Below are positions 1-7,100 of a DNA stretch of 16,826 bases, piece after piece. The notes under the pieces were generated by a model, which was given only the letters and a program-made list of their open reading frames with translations, had not been told where the DNA came from and made no database searches. Numbering within the stretch: position 1 is the stretch's first letter; each line of letters starts with the position of its first letter. The stretch spans positions 1 to 16,826 of the forward strand of contig JBBINV010000069.1 in assembly GCA_037443705.1 (NCBI GenBank), read 5' to 3'. Both the position numbers and the translations under genes were made by a program. Source of the DNA: 2-02-FULL-66-14 sp037443705 (GTDB lineage: Bacteria; Pseudomonadota; Gammaproteobacteria; Burkholderiales; SG8-39).

Positions 1-2
1 GG

Positions 3-137
3 GGGGAGGTGGCGGCCCTCCCCACTGATACCGTCTACGGCCTCTGCGCCCGCGCCCTCGACGCGGAGGCGGTGGAGCGGCTCTACCGCGCGAAGGGGCG
101 GACGGAGGAGAAGGGGGCGCCGGTGCTGATCGGCGGG
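3..137 (+). pseudogene. Fragment of Sua5/YrdC/TsaC-type threonylcarbamoyl-AMP synthase
   Basis: About 45 codons in frame with position 3 read as the substrate-binding start of the YrdC/Sua5 fold. The family hallmark ALPTDTVYGL is at codons 5-14, followed by a helix (ALDAEAVERLYRAKGR) ending in the K-x-R motif at codons 31-33, and then APVLIGG, which fits the strand after it. Sua5/TsaC makes threonylcarbamoyl-AMP for the t6A37 modification of tRNA. The 5' end lies outside the window. After about position 137 the frame turns into Arg/Gly-rich sequence with no family resemblance, because the DNA there is fimV on the opposite strand. The later S-x-N region and the C-terminal part are missing. It is either a gene broken by rearrangement or, more likely, an assembly join at a contig end. 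The family is clear; whether the break is real is not. Confidence 0.75.
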
Positions 138-164
138 CGGCGCGCGCCGCTCGGCGGGCGGCGC
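130..164. repeat. 14-bp direct repeat, 21-bp period, at the fimV/sua5 join
   Basis: TCGGCGGGCGGCGC occurs at 130-143 and again at 151-164. The 21-bp period equals seven codons and, on the minus strand, belongs to the Pro/Ala-rich linker of FimV. It sits exactly where Sua5-like coding (plus strand) gives way to FimV coding (minus strand), so it could have served as the short homology for a recombination or an assembly mis-join. It could also be ordinary GC-rich linker sequence. Confidence 0.7.
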
Positions 165-575
165 TGCCGGTGCGGCCGCTACCGGAGGAGGCCCTTTGTA
201 TTCGGGCGGGTCGAGCAGAAAAGTGTACTCGCGGACGAGGCGCCCGGTCGACCACTGCAATTCGAGGAGCAACTCGAGAAACGGCTCGTTCACGGGCTGC
301 GCGGAACTCAGCCGCAGAAGCGGCTTTCCGTTGCGCCGCTCTACGGCGACCCGGATGTTGCCGAGCGCCGGCGAATACTCGATGCCGGCCTGGCGGAAAG
401 CGTCCGGCGACGCGATCCGCGCGACGAGCGAGTCCTCCTCCCCGGGCTGAAGCGATACGATCTCGACCTCGGCGCGCAGAGGCTCGCCCAGCGCCGACGT
501 GACCTGCAGACGACCCAAGCCAGCGGCGTGGACAAGCAGCGGCACCGACAGGAACAACGCCAACGCGAGCCGCAA
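138..575 (-). CDS. fimV: FimV, N-terminal part only (peptidoglycan-binding polar hub protein)
   Basis: Starting from TTG at 575, about 146 codons match the N-terminal domain of FimV, the inner-membrane LysM protein that organises polar assemblies and type IV pili or twitching. Residues 1-17 are a signal peptide (LALALFLSVPLLVHA) cut before AGLGRLQV. The conserved periplasmic domain follows: SALGEPLRAEVEI at 27-39, then YSPALGNIRV and EYTFLLDPPEY at about 116-126. A Pro/Ala linker comes next (about 128-147). TTG is chosen because AAAGGGG lies 8 bases upstream; a GTG at 584 is too close to that site. Position downstream of asd matches the usual leuCDB-asd-fimV order. The frame stays open to position 1, but below about 138 it is antisense to a Sua5-like gene, so the LysM motif, membrane helix and C-terminal domain are all missing. 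Full FimV proteins usually exceed 600 residues. Confidence 0.85.
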
Positions 576-630
576 TCCGGTCACCCCTTTAAGCACGGAC
601 ACCACCCTGAGTGTTCTTCTGCGACCGAGT

Positions 631-659
631 ACCATAACATCATGGGATTAGGCGTGCAA
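631..659 (-). promoter_or_regulatory. Candidate sigma70 promoter for fimV
   Basis: On the minus strand TTGCAC (659-654) and TATGGT (636-631) are separated by exactly 17 bases, which suits a sigma70-type promoter, although each box matches the consensus only partly. Transcription would start near 624 and leave a leader of about 50 bases before the fimV TTG at 575. The region is clearly more AT-rich than its surroundings. Since no terminator is evident after asd, fimV may also receive read-through from the leu-asd operon. Confidence 0.4.
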
Positions 660-696
660 GCTAAGAGAATTTCTCAGGAAATTTGCCGCACCCGGC

Positions 697-1821
697 TCAA
701 CCGCGAACCCCGAAATCGAGCAAGATCCTGAGCATCCGGCGAAGCGGTTCCGCAGCGCCCCAAAGCAACTGATCCCCCACCGTAAACGCCGCCAGGAAGT
801 CCCCGCCCATCGGAAGCTTGCGCAGCCGGCCTACAGGTACCGAGAGCTTTCCGGTCACGGCGGCAGGCGTCAGCTCCGCAAGGCTCTCCTCACGGCGGTT
901 CGGAACGACCTTCACCCAGTCGTTCGCCTCGGCGATCATCCCTTCGATCTCGTCGAGTGGGACGTCGCGGCGAAGCTTCACCGTGAGCGCCTGGCTGTGG
1001 CAGCGCATCGCGCCGACGCGCACGCAGATACCGTCGACCGGGATCGGCCGCGCCGAACGGCCCAGGATCTTGTTGGTCTCGGCGCCGCCCTTCCACTCCT
1101 CGCGACTCTGGCCATTGCCGAGGTCCTTGTCGATCCAGGGCAGCAGGCTCGCGGCAAGCGGAAAGCCGAAATTCTCCCTGGGCAACCCGCCGTTGCGCAG
1201 CGCAGCGGTGACTTTCCGGTCGATATCGAGCGCCGACGAGGCCGGCTGCGCAAGCACAGCGCGCGCCGCATCGCCCAGATGCGCCATCTGCTCGACCAGT
1301 TCGCGCATGTTGGCCGCACCCGCTCCCGAAGCCGCCTGATAGGTCATGCACGTCATCCACTCTACGAGGTCGCGGCGGAAAAGGCCCGCCATCCCCATCA
1401 GCATCAGGCTCACGGTGCAGTTGCCGCCGATGAAATCCCGCACCCCGCGCCCGAGCGCGTCCTTGATGACCGCCATGTTGACCGGGTCGAGGACGATCAC
1501 CGCATCGCCCTTCATCCGAAGGGCACTCGCCGCGTCGACCCAGTATCCCTTCCATCCTGACTGACGCAGTCGAGGATGGATCGCCTGGGTATAGTCCCCA
1601 CCCTGGCACGAAAGGATCACCGGAAGCTTCGCCAGGGCTTCCACGTCGTTCGCATCGGCAACCGGAGCGGTCTCGCGCCCGATTCCCGGGCCGGTGCCGC
1701 CCGCCTGCGATGTCGAGAAGAACACGGGCTCGACCAGCTCGAAATCGCGCTCCTCACGCATGCGCTCGACGAGCACCGAGCCCACCATGCCCCGCCAGCC
1801 TACGATCCCGACTCTCAGCAT
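697..1821 (-). CDS. asd: Aspartate-semialdehyde dehydrogenase
   Basis: Reduces L-aspartyl-4-phosphate to aspartate-4-semialdehyde with NADPH, the branch point to lysine/diaminopimelate, threonine and methionine. At 374 residues it is the E. coli-type (Gram-negative) enzyme throughout. The NADP loop GWRGMVGSV is at 8-16 and PVFFSTSQAGG at 32-42. The catalytic cysteine is C135 in GGNCTVSLM, and the substrate-orienting histidine is H275 in RVGAMRCHSQA. The conserved ending VGDQLLWGAAEPLRRMLR is present. The ATG follows the leuB stop with no base between (TAG-ATG), and a GGAG lies about 9 bases upstream inside leuB, so translation is probably coupled to leuB. It is the last gene of the leuCDB-asd run; no clear terminator follows. 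All catalytic residues are intact. Confidence 0.98.
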   Translation of the reverse strand: MLRVGIVGWRGMVGSVLVERMREERDFELVEPVFFSTSQAGGTGPGIGRETAPVADANDVEALAKLPVILSCQGGDYTQAIHPRLRQSGWKGYWVDAASALRMKGDAVIVLDPVNMAVIKDALGRGVRDFIGGNCTVSLMLMGMAGLFRRDLVEWMTCMTYQAASGAGAANMRELVEQMAHLGDAARAVLAQPASSALDIDRKVTAALRNGGLPRENFGFPLAASLLPWIDKDLGNGQSREEWKGGAETNKILGRSARPIPVDGICVRVGAMRCHSQALTVKLRRDVPLDEIEGMIAEANDWVKVVPNRREESLAELTPAAVTGKLSVPVGRLRKLPMGGDFLAAFTVGDQLLWGAAEPLRRMLRILLDFGVRG

Positions 1822-2874
1822 CTAGACGCGCTCCGCCACAGCCCGACCCATTTCCTCGGTGCCCAGTTTCGTCGTTCCCGCAGTATATATGTCCGCGGTG
1901 CGGAAGCCCTCGCCGAGCACCTTCTTCACCGCCGCCTCGACTCGCGCCGCGGCCTCGGGGCGGTCGAGCGAATACCTCAGCATCATGGCGGCCGACAGGA
2001 TGGTGGCGAGCGGATTCGCGATGCCCTTGCCCGCGATGTCGGGTGCCGAGCCGTGGATCGGCTCGTACAGGCCCTTGCCCGCCGCGTCGAGCGACGCCGA
2101 GGGCAGCATTCCGATCGAGCCGGTGAGCATCGAAGCCTCGTCCGACAGAATGTCGCCGAACATGTTGCCGGTCACGATAACGTCGAACTGGCGCGGGTTG
2201 CGCACGAGCTGCATCGCGCAGTTGTCCACGTACATGTGGGAGAGCTCGACGTCCCGGTAGTTCTTCGCTTCGTCGGTCACCACCTCCCGCCAGAGCTGCG
2301 ATGTCTCGAGTACGTTCGCCTTGTCGACCGAGCACACGCGGCGGCCGCGCCTGCGCGCCGCGTCGAACGCCACTTTCGCGATGCGCCGGATCTCGCCTTC
2401 GCTGTAGCGCATGGTGTCGAATCCTTCGCGACCGTTCCCTGTTGTCCGTATTCCCCTCGGTTCGCCGAAATAGATGTCTCCCGTCAATTCACGCACGATC
2501 AGGATATCCAGGCCCGCTACGACGTCGGCCTTCAGCGCGGAAGCCGAAGCGAGTTCCTCGTGCACCGTGGCCGGCCGCAGGTTCGCGAAGAGCCCCAGCG
2601 CCTTCCTGAGGCCGAGGATCGCCTGTTCGGGGCGCTGCGCGCGCGGCAGCGCGTCGTAACGCGGATCTCCGACCGCGCCGAAGAGAATGGCATCGGCATC
2701 CTTTGCGAGCGCGAGTGTCGCCGCAGGCAGCGGTTCACCGGTGGCCTCGACGCCCGCGCCCCCTACCGGGGCTTCCTCGAGCTCGAGCGGAAGATCCAGG
2801 CGCCGCAGCACCTTCACCGCCTGAGCGACGATTTCGCCCCCGATGCCGTCACCGGGCAGCACGGCGATCTTCAT
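1822..2874 (-). CDS. leuB: 3-isopropylmalate dehydrogenase
   Basis: NAD-dependent oxidative decarboxylation of 3-isopropylmalate to 2-oxoisocaproate, the third step of leucine synthesis in the cytoplasm. At 350 residues it is normal for the family. The N-terminus has LPGDGIGGEIV (6-16). The isopropylmalate-binding arginines appear as R90, R100 and R128, with the loop ELTGDIYFGEPRG (129-141). Catalytic Tyr135 and Lys185 (SVDKANVLE) are present, as are the metal-binding aspartates D217 (YVDN), D241 and D245. The family signature GNMFGDILSDEASMLTGSIG begins near 236, and the NAD site GSAPDIAGKGIANP near 275. leuD ends 4 bp upstream and asd starts directly after the stop codon. The ribosome site is weak (GGTGAG very close to the ATG), consistent with coupling to leuD. 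Confidence 0.98.
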   Translation of the reverse strand: MKIAVLPGDGIGGEIVAQAVKVLRRLDLPLELEEAPVGGAGVEATGEPLPAATLALAKDADAILFGAVGDPRYDALPRAQRPEQAILGLRKALGLFANLRPATVHEELASASALKADVVAGLDILIVRELTGDIYFGEPRGIRTTGNGREGFDTMRYSEGEIRRIAKVAFDAARRRGRRVCSVDKANVLETSQLWREVVTDEAKNYRDVELSHMYVDNCAMQLVRNPRQFDVIVTGNMFGDILSDEASMLTGSIGMLPSASLDAAGKGLYEPIHGSAPDIAGKGIANPLATILSAAMMLRYSLDRPEAAARVEAAVKKVLGEGFRTADIYTAGTTKLGTEEMGRAVAERV

Positions 2875-2878
2875 CGGC

Positions 2879-3520
2879 TCACCGGAAGAGCCAGGGCTGC
2901 CGCTCGCGGCGCTGCGATTCGAACGCCCGGATCTCGTCGGCGTGGCGAAGCGTCAGCCCGATCTCGTCCAGACCGTTGAGGAGGCAGTACCTGCGGAACG
3001 GCTCGACCTCGAAGCGCATCACCTTCGAGCGGTTCTCGGTCGAGACCGTTTGCGCCTCGAGATCGACGGCAAGGCGAAAGCCGGGAAACGCCGCGCAGTC
3101 GTGGAACAGCGCGTCCACCTCGGATTCGGACAGCGCGACGGGCAGCAGCCCGTTCTTGAAGCAGTTGTTGAAGAAGATGTCCGCGAACGAGGGCGCGATC
3201 ACGCAGCGAAACCCGTGGTCGAGCAGCGCCCAGGGCGCGTGCTCGCGCGAGCTTCCGCAACCGAAGTTCTTGCGCGCGAGCAGGATCGTCGCACCCTGGT
3301 AACGCGGCTGGTTGAGCACGAAGTCCGGGTTGCGCGGCCGCTTCGCAACGTCCATCCCCGGCTCGCCGTGATCCAGGTAGCGCCAGGCGTCGAACAGGTT
3401 CGGGCCGTAGCCCGTGCGATGGATCGATTTCAGGAATTGCTTCGGGATGATCTGATCGGTGTCGACGTTGGCGCGGTCGAGCGGCGCCACGAGTCCGGTG
3501 TGGACCGTGAACTTTTCCAT
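2879..3520 (-). CDS. leuD: 3-isopropylmalate dehydratase, small subunit
   Basis: Small (swivelling) subunit of isopropylmalate isomerase, which pairs with LeuC to convert 2-isopropylmalate into 3-isopropylmalate. At 213 residues it has the bacterial length. It starts MEKFTVHTGLVAPLDRANVD, with the conserved TDQIIPKQFL following (21-30). The substrate-recognition loop NFGCGSSREHAPWAL is at 85-99, and IAPSFADIFFNNCFKNGLLP at about 108-127. The ATG lies 4 bp after the leuC stop, with GGAG about 8-9 bases upstream inside the end of leuC, so leuC and leuD should be co-translated in matched amounts. Nothing is unusual. Confidence 0.98.
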   Translation of the reverse strand: MEKFTVHTGLVAPLDRANVDTDQIIPKQFLKSIHRTGYGPNLFDAWRYLDHGEPGMDVAKRPRNPDFVLNQPRYQGATILLARKNFGCGSSREHAPWALLDHGFRCVIAPSFADIFFNNCFKNGLLPVALSESEVDALFHDCAAFPGFRLAVDLEAQTVSTENRSKVMRFEVEPFRRYCLLNGLDEIGLTLRHADEIRAFESQRRERQPWLFR

Positions 3521-3524
3521 CAGC

Positions 3525-4943
3525 TCATCTCCATTGCCGGATGTCGACGAAGTGGCCCGCGATCGCCGCTGCCGCCGCCATCGCGGGGCTCACGAGGTGC
3601 GTGCGCCCGCCGTCGCCCTGCCGGCCCTCGAAATTGCGGTTCGAGGTCGAGGCACAGCGCTCGCCCGGTTCGAGCCGGTCGGCGTTCATCGCGAGGCACA
3701 TCGAGCAGCCCGGCTGGCGCCACTCGAATCCTGCGTCGCGAAAGATCCGGTCGAGTCCCTCGCGCTCGGCCTGCGCCTTCACCAGCCCCGATCCCGGCAC
3801 GACCATCGCGAGCCGGATGTTCTGCGCCACCCGCCGCCCCTTCGCCACCGCCGCCGCGATCCGCAGATCCTCGATGCGCGAATTGGTGCACGAGCCGATG
3901 AAGACCTTGTCGAGGCGGATGTCGGTGATTTTCGTGCGCGGCGCAAGCCCCATGTAGCGCAGCGCGCGCTCCATGCCTTCACGGCGCGCGCCATCCTTTT
4001 CCTTCTCCGGATCGGGGACCGCATCCTCGACCGAAACGACCATCTCGGGCGACGTTCCCCAGGTGACCTGCGGCCGGATCTCCTCGGCGCGAAACGTCAC
4101 CTCGCGATCGAACTTCGCGTCGGGATCGCTCACCAGCGTCCGCCACCAGGCCACCGCGCGATCCCAGTCGGCGCCGCTCGGCGCGAGCGGCCGCCCCTTC
4201 AGGTATTCGATCGTCGTATCGTCGACCGCGACCATGCCGGCGCGCGCGCCCGCCTCGATCGCCATGTTGCACAACGTCATCCGCGCTTCCATCGAGAGAC
4301 CGCGCACGGTGGAGCCCGCGAACTCGATGGCGTGGCCGGTGCCGCCGGCGGTGCCGATCCGGCCGATGACCGCGAGCGCCACGTCCTTCGCGCCCACGCC
4401 CCGAGCAAGCCGCCCCTCGACCGTGACGCGCATGTTCTTCATCTTCTTCGCCACCAGGCATTGCGTCGCGAGCACGTGCTCGACCTCCGACGTGCCGATC
4501 CCGTGCGCGAGGCAACCGAAGGCGCCGTGCGTGCTGGTGTGCGAGTCTCCGCAGACGACCGTCATGCCGGGCAGGGTCGCCCCCTGCTCCGGGCCGACCA
4601 CGTGCACGATTCCCTGCCGCCGGTCGAGGAAAGGAAAGTACGCCTTCGCCCCGTGCTCACGGATGTTGCGATCGAGCGTGTCGACCTGAAGGCGCGAGAT
4701 CGGATCCGCGATGCCGTCGATGCCGCGGTCCCACCCGGTGGTCGGCGTGTTGTGATCCGCGGTCGCGACGATCGATTCGACGCGCCAGGGCTTGCGGCCG
4801 GCGAGCTTGAGACCCTCGAAGGCCTGGGGGCTCGTGACCTCGTGCACGAGATGCCGGTCGATGTAGAGCAGCGCCGTGCCGTCTTCCTCCACGTGCACGA
4901 CGTGGTCATCCCAGAGTTTGTCGTAGAGTGTCTGACCTGCCAT
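3525..4943 (-). CDS. leuC: 3-isopropylmalate dehydratase, large subunit
   Basis: Aconitase-family large subunit of isopropylmalate isomerase, holding the [4Fe-4S] cluster used to dehydrate and rehydrate isopropylmalate. At 472 residues it is full length. Start MAGQTLYDKLWDDHVV is the family N-terminus, with ATADHNTPTT near 60-69 and VVCGDSHTSTHGAFGCLAHG from 129. The three cluster cysteines are C352 (GSCTNSRIEDL) and C413/C416 (PGCSMCLAMN). The C-terminus has RNFEGRQGDGGRTHLVSPAMAAAAA. The start at 4943 is fixed by this homology: the frame stays open far upstream, but that part has no family resemblance. No strong Shine-Dalgarno sequence precedes the ATG. It is first in leuCDB-asd and lies 176 bp after the protease gene, so the operon promoter should be in that gap. 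Confidence 0.98.
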   Translation of the reverse strand: MAGQTLYDKLWDDHVVHVEEDGTALLYIDRHLVHEVTSPQAFEGLKLAGRKPWRVESIVATADHNTPTTGWDRGIDGIADPISRLQVDTLDRNIREHGAKAYFPFLDRRQGIVHVVGPEQGATLPGMTVVCGDSHTSTHGAFGCLAHGIGTSEVEHVLATQCLVAKKMKNMRVTVEGRLARGVGAKDVALAVIGRIGTAGGTGHAIEFAGSTVRGLSMEARMTLCNMAIEAGARAGMVAVDDTTIEYLKGRPLAPSGADWDRAVAWWRTLVSDPDAKFDREVTFRAEEIRPQVTWGTSPEMVVSVEDAVPDPEKEKDGARREGMERALRYMGLAPRTKITDIRLDKVFIGSCTNSRIEDLRIAAAVAKGRRVAQNIRLAMVVPGSGLVKAQAEREGLDRIFRDAGFEWRQPGCSMCLAMNADRLEPGERCASTSNRNFEGRQGDGGRTHLVSPAMAAAAAIAGHFVDIRQWR

Positions 4944-4969
4944 GGCCGAGTGCGCGAAAAAGGGATTGA

Positions 4970-4975
4970 ATTCTA
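4970..4975 (-). promoter_or_regulatory. Possible -10 element for the leuCDB-asd operon
   Basis: TAGAAT reads on the minus strand 26 bases before the leuC ATG and lies in the only AT-rich patch of the 176-bp gap between the protease gene and leuC. It matches five of six consensus positions. I see no good -35 box at 16-18 bases. I also found no leucine-rich leader peptide or attenuator hairpin, so regulation cannot be read from the sequence. Confidence 0.25.
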
Positions 4976-5119
4976 GCGCCGGGAGCTTCTCGCGGAGAAA
5001 TCGCCGCGAATCCGGCAGCGCAAAGCGAGCTCCACGAGGCGGAGCGTGCGAACGTGCGTCACGGGCTCGATCGCAAAGGCGGTGAACCAGCCGGCCGAGG
5101 CGGCCTGGCCCAGGCGCTT

Positions 5120-5926
5120 CTAGCGGGCCCCGCGCGTGGCCTCGTAGAGAGGCATCACGCGCGCTGCATACGTCTTCAGGTCCGCGGTGCGCTTCTCGTG
5201 CGACGGGTGCGTGGACAGGAACTCCGGCGTGCCGCCGCCGCCCGTCTTCTGCATCTTCTCCCACAGCGTGACCGCGGCACGCGGGTCGAATCCCGCGCGC
5301 GCCGCGAGCTCCACGCCGATGCGGTCGGCCTCGATCTCGTCGGTACGCGAGTTGGGGAGGTTGAAGGTTACGTCGAGGATGATCTGGGAGATGTCCGTCG
5401 CGACCGCCGGCAGCCCCAGCACCGCCCCGACGGCCCCCAGACCGATGCTCTGCGCATAGGCGTGGGACGCGCGCTCGCGACCGTGCTCGCGAAGCACGTG
5501 CGCGATCTCGTGGCCCATCACGGCGGCGAGCTCGTCGTCGGCGGGCTTCAGGCCCTCGATCAGGCCGCTGTAGACCGCGATCTTGCCGCCCGGCATGGCC
5601 CAGGCGTTGAGCTCCTTCGAGCCGATCACGTTGACTTCCCATCTCCAGCCGGGGGCGTCGGCGCGGAATGCGCGCGTTGCCGCAATGAGGCGCTGCGCGA
5701 TTGCGCGCACGCGTGCCGTTTGCGCCGCGTCGCGGTTGAGCTGGCCCTTCCTCGCCGCGTCCGCGAGCACTCTGCGATACGCCTTGTCGGCGCTGCGATT
5801 CACCGTCTCGGAGGAGACCAGCATCGTCTGCCGGCGCTCGACGCCGACCGCGCCAGGCTGCGTGGTTTGAACGGATTGGCATCCGGCGGCCACAAGCGCC
5901 GCGACGACGGGAAAAGCCTTCCTCAT
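5120..5926 (-). CDS. M48 family zinc-metalloprotease lipoprotein (LoiP/YcaL-like)
   Basis: 268-residue predicted periplasmic lipoprotein protease. The N-terminus MRKAFPVVAALVAAGC is a lipoprotein signal with cysteine 16 as the lipidation site. The zinc motif HEIAH is at 139-143 (GHEIAHVLREHGRER), with the downstream acidic ligand motif DEIEADRIGVELAARAG near 196-212. STHPSHEKR near the C-terminus is typical of the M48C subgroup. There are no TPR repeats, so it resembles E. coli LoiP/YcaL rather than BepA. Such proteases take part in outer-membrane protein quality control; the substrate here is unknown. Start ATG at 5926 is chosen for the signal peptide and an AGGA 9 bases upstream; the longer frame upstream overlaps the permease gene and is not protein-like. 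It begins 10 bp after the permease stop, so the two are probably co-transcribed. Confidence 0.92.
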   Translation of the reverse strand: MRKAFPVVAALVAAGCQSVQTTQPGAVGVERRQTMLVSSETVNRSADKAYRRVLADAARKGQLNRDAAQTARVRAIAQRLIAATRAFRADAPGWRWEVNVIGSKELNAWAMPGGKIAVYSGLIEGLKPADDELAAVMGHEIAHVLREHGRERASHAYAQSIGLGAVGAVLGLPAVATDISQIILDVTFNLPNSRTDEIEADRIGVELAARAGFDPRAAVTLWEKMQKTGGGGTPEFLSTHPSHEKRTADLKTYAARVMPLYEATRGAR

Positions 5927-5936
5927 GCCGGAAATC

Positions 5937-7067
5937 CTACACACGAAATCTCGATGCGACGAGGACTCCTCCCAGCAGGCCGAACAGCGCGCTGACGGTG
6001 AAGCTCGCCTCCGGCCCGAGCGCGTCCCAGGTCCAGCCCGCGAGCAGCACGCCGACGCTGCCCCCGAGCCCGAAGCCGAGACTCGAGTAGAGCGCCTGCC
6101 CGCGCGCGGCCAGCCGTTCCGGAAAGAGGCGATGCACGGCGGCCACCGCCGCGGCGTGGTACACGCCGAACGTCGCGCCGTGCAGGAGCTGCGCCGCGGC
6201 GAGCAGCGCAAGCGACCCCGCGCCCCAGCCGATCGCGAGGAAGCGCGCGAACGCGCAGCCGAAGCTCGCGAGAAGCAGGGCGCGCAGCCCGATGCGCCGC
6301 AGGATCTGCGGCAGGAAAAGGAACACCCCGATCTCGGCGATCACGCCAAGCGACCAGAGCGCCCCGATCACGCTTTTCGCATGACCCGCGGCTTCCAAAT
6401 GGATCGAGAGGAACGCGTACATCGCGCCGTGCGCCACCGTCATGCAGAAACAGGCCCCGAAGAAAGCGGCCACCTCGGGGCGGCGCAGTACCGCGCCGAG
6501 GCGCGTCTCGCCGCGCGAGATCGTCGCCGGGGCGCCGCGCGGCAGCGCGAACGACGAAACGAGCGCAACCGCAGCGAGCGCGAGCACCCAATCGAGCACC
6601 GTTGCAGCCGGATGGCGGTCGAGCCAGGCGCCGAGCCCGAGCACACCCAGGATGAATCCGACCGAGCCCCAGAGCCGGATCGGTCCGTAGCCGCCGCTGC
6701 GGCCCTCGAGCGACCGGAGCGTGATCGTCTCCACGATCGGAAGCGCACCCGCCGAGAGGACGGAGAGCAGCAGCATCACGAGCGCCACGCCGGCGAATCC
6801 GCGCACCGGATACAGGGCCGCGAGCCCCGCGAAGATCGCCGCGCACGATGAAATCACGATGGCGCGCCCGCCCCCCCGGCGGTCGGCGAGCCATGCCCAC
6901 AGGGCGGGCGCGAAAATTCGCGCGATCTGCGGCATCGCCATCACCGTCGCGATCTGCGCGGCGCTGAATTCGCGCGCCGCCAGGTACAGGCTGAAATAGG
7001 GCACGAACGCGCCGGCGTGGGTGAAGTACGCAAAATAGAATGCGGCGAGACGAACCGGCGCGGACAC
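5937..7067 (-). CDS. MFS permease, HcaT-like (MFS_1_like family)
   Basis: 376-residue inner-membrane transporter with about twelve hydrophobic segments and short loops. The N-terminus (YFAYFTHAGAFVPYFSLYL) and the loop after the second helix (ALWAWLADRRGG) fit the family of E. coli HcaT, the putative 3-phenylpropionate transporter, and related permeases. The motif GGYGPIRLWGSVGFI near 123-137 is also typical of that group. The substrate cannot be deduced; no aromatic-degradation genes are nearby. It starts with GTG at 7067, only 33 bp from the divergent gene at 7101. The M48 protease gene follows 10 bp after the stop. No frameshift or missing segment was seen. Confidence 0.88.
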   Translation of the reverse strand: MSAPVRLAAFYFAYFTHAGAFVPYFSLYLAAREFSAAQIATVMAMPQIARIFAPALWAWLADRRGGGRAIVISSCAAIFAGLAALYPVRGFAGVALVMLLLSVLSAGALPIVETITLRSLEGRSGGYGPIRLWGSVGFILGVLGLGAWLDRHPAATVLDWVLALAAVALVSSFALPRGAPATISRGETRLGAVLRRPEVAAFFGACFCMTVAHGAMYAFLSIHLEAAGHAKSVIGALWSLGVIAEIGVFLFLPQILRRIGLRALLLASFGCAFARFLAIGWGAGSLALLAAAQLLHGATFGVYHAAAVAAVHRLFPERLAARGQALYSSLGFGLGGSVGVLLAGWTWDALGPEASFTVSALFGLLGGVLVASRFRV

Positions 7068-7100
7068 TCCCGCAAGTGTAGCGTGCTATAAGGGCGCGCC
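7068..7100. promoter_or_regulatory. 33-bp divergent intergenic region
   Basis: This is all the DNA between the GTG of the permease (minus) and the ATG of the SpeE-like gene (plus). For the plus gene, TATAAGGG at 7087-7094 has AAGGG (7090-7094) seven bases before the ATG and is best read as its ribosome binding site. The same stretch, preceded by TGC, also looks like an extended -10 box (TGCTATAAG, 7084-7092), which would put the transcript start at or next to the ATG. There is too little room for two ordinary promoters, so control elements must overlap the coding sequences. Confidence 0.45.

Noticed and set aside
668..683. Hairpin AATTTC-TCAG-GAAATT after asd as a rho-independent terminator
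   Set aside because: The stem has only 6 pairs, mostly A-T, and no T-tract follows on the minus strand.
4974..5119. About 48 sense codons after the M48 stop codon, in frame (KRLGQAASAGWFTAF...)
   Set aside because: M48C lipoproteins normally end shortly after the STHPSHEKR motif, as here, so the stop is natural. The extra codons have no start codon with a ribosome site and no homology I recognise.
4944..5882. The leuC frame stays open upstream to 5882, suggesting a 785-residue protein
   Set aside because: The upstream part overlaps the M48 protease gene, is Arg/Gly-rich and matches nothing; LeuC homology starts cleanly at 4943. Open frames of this kind are expected at this GC content.
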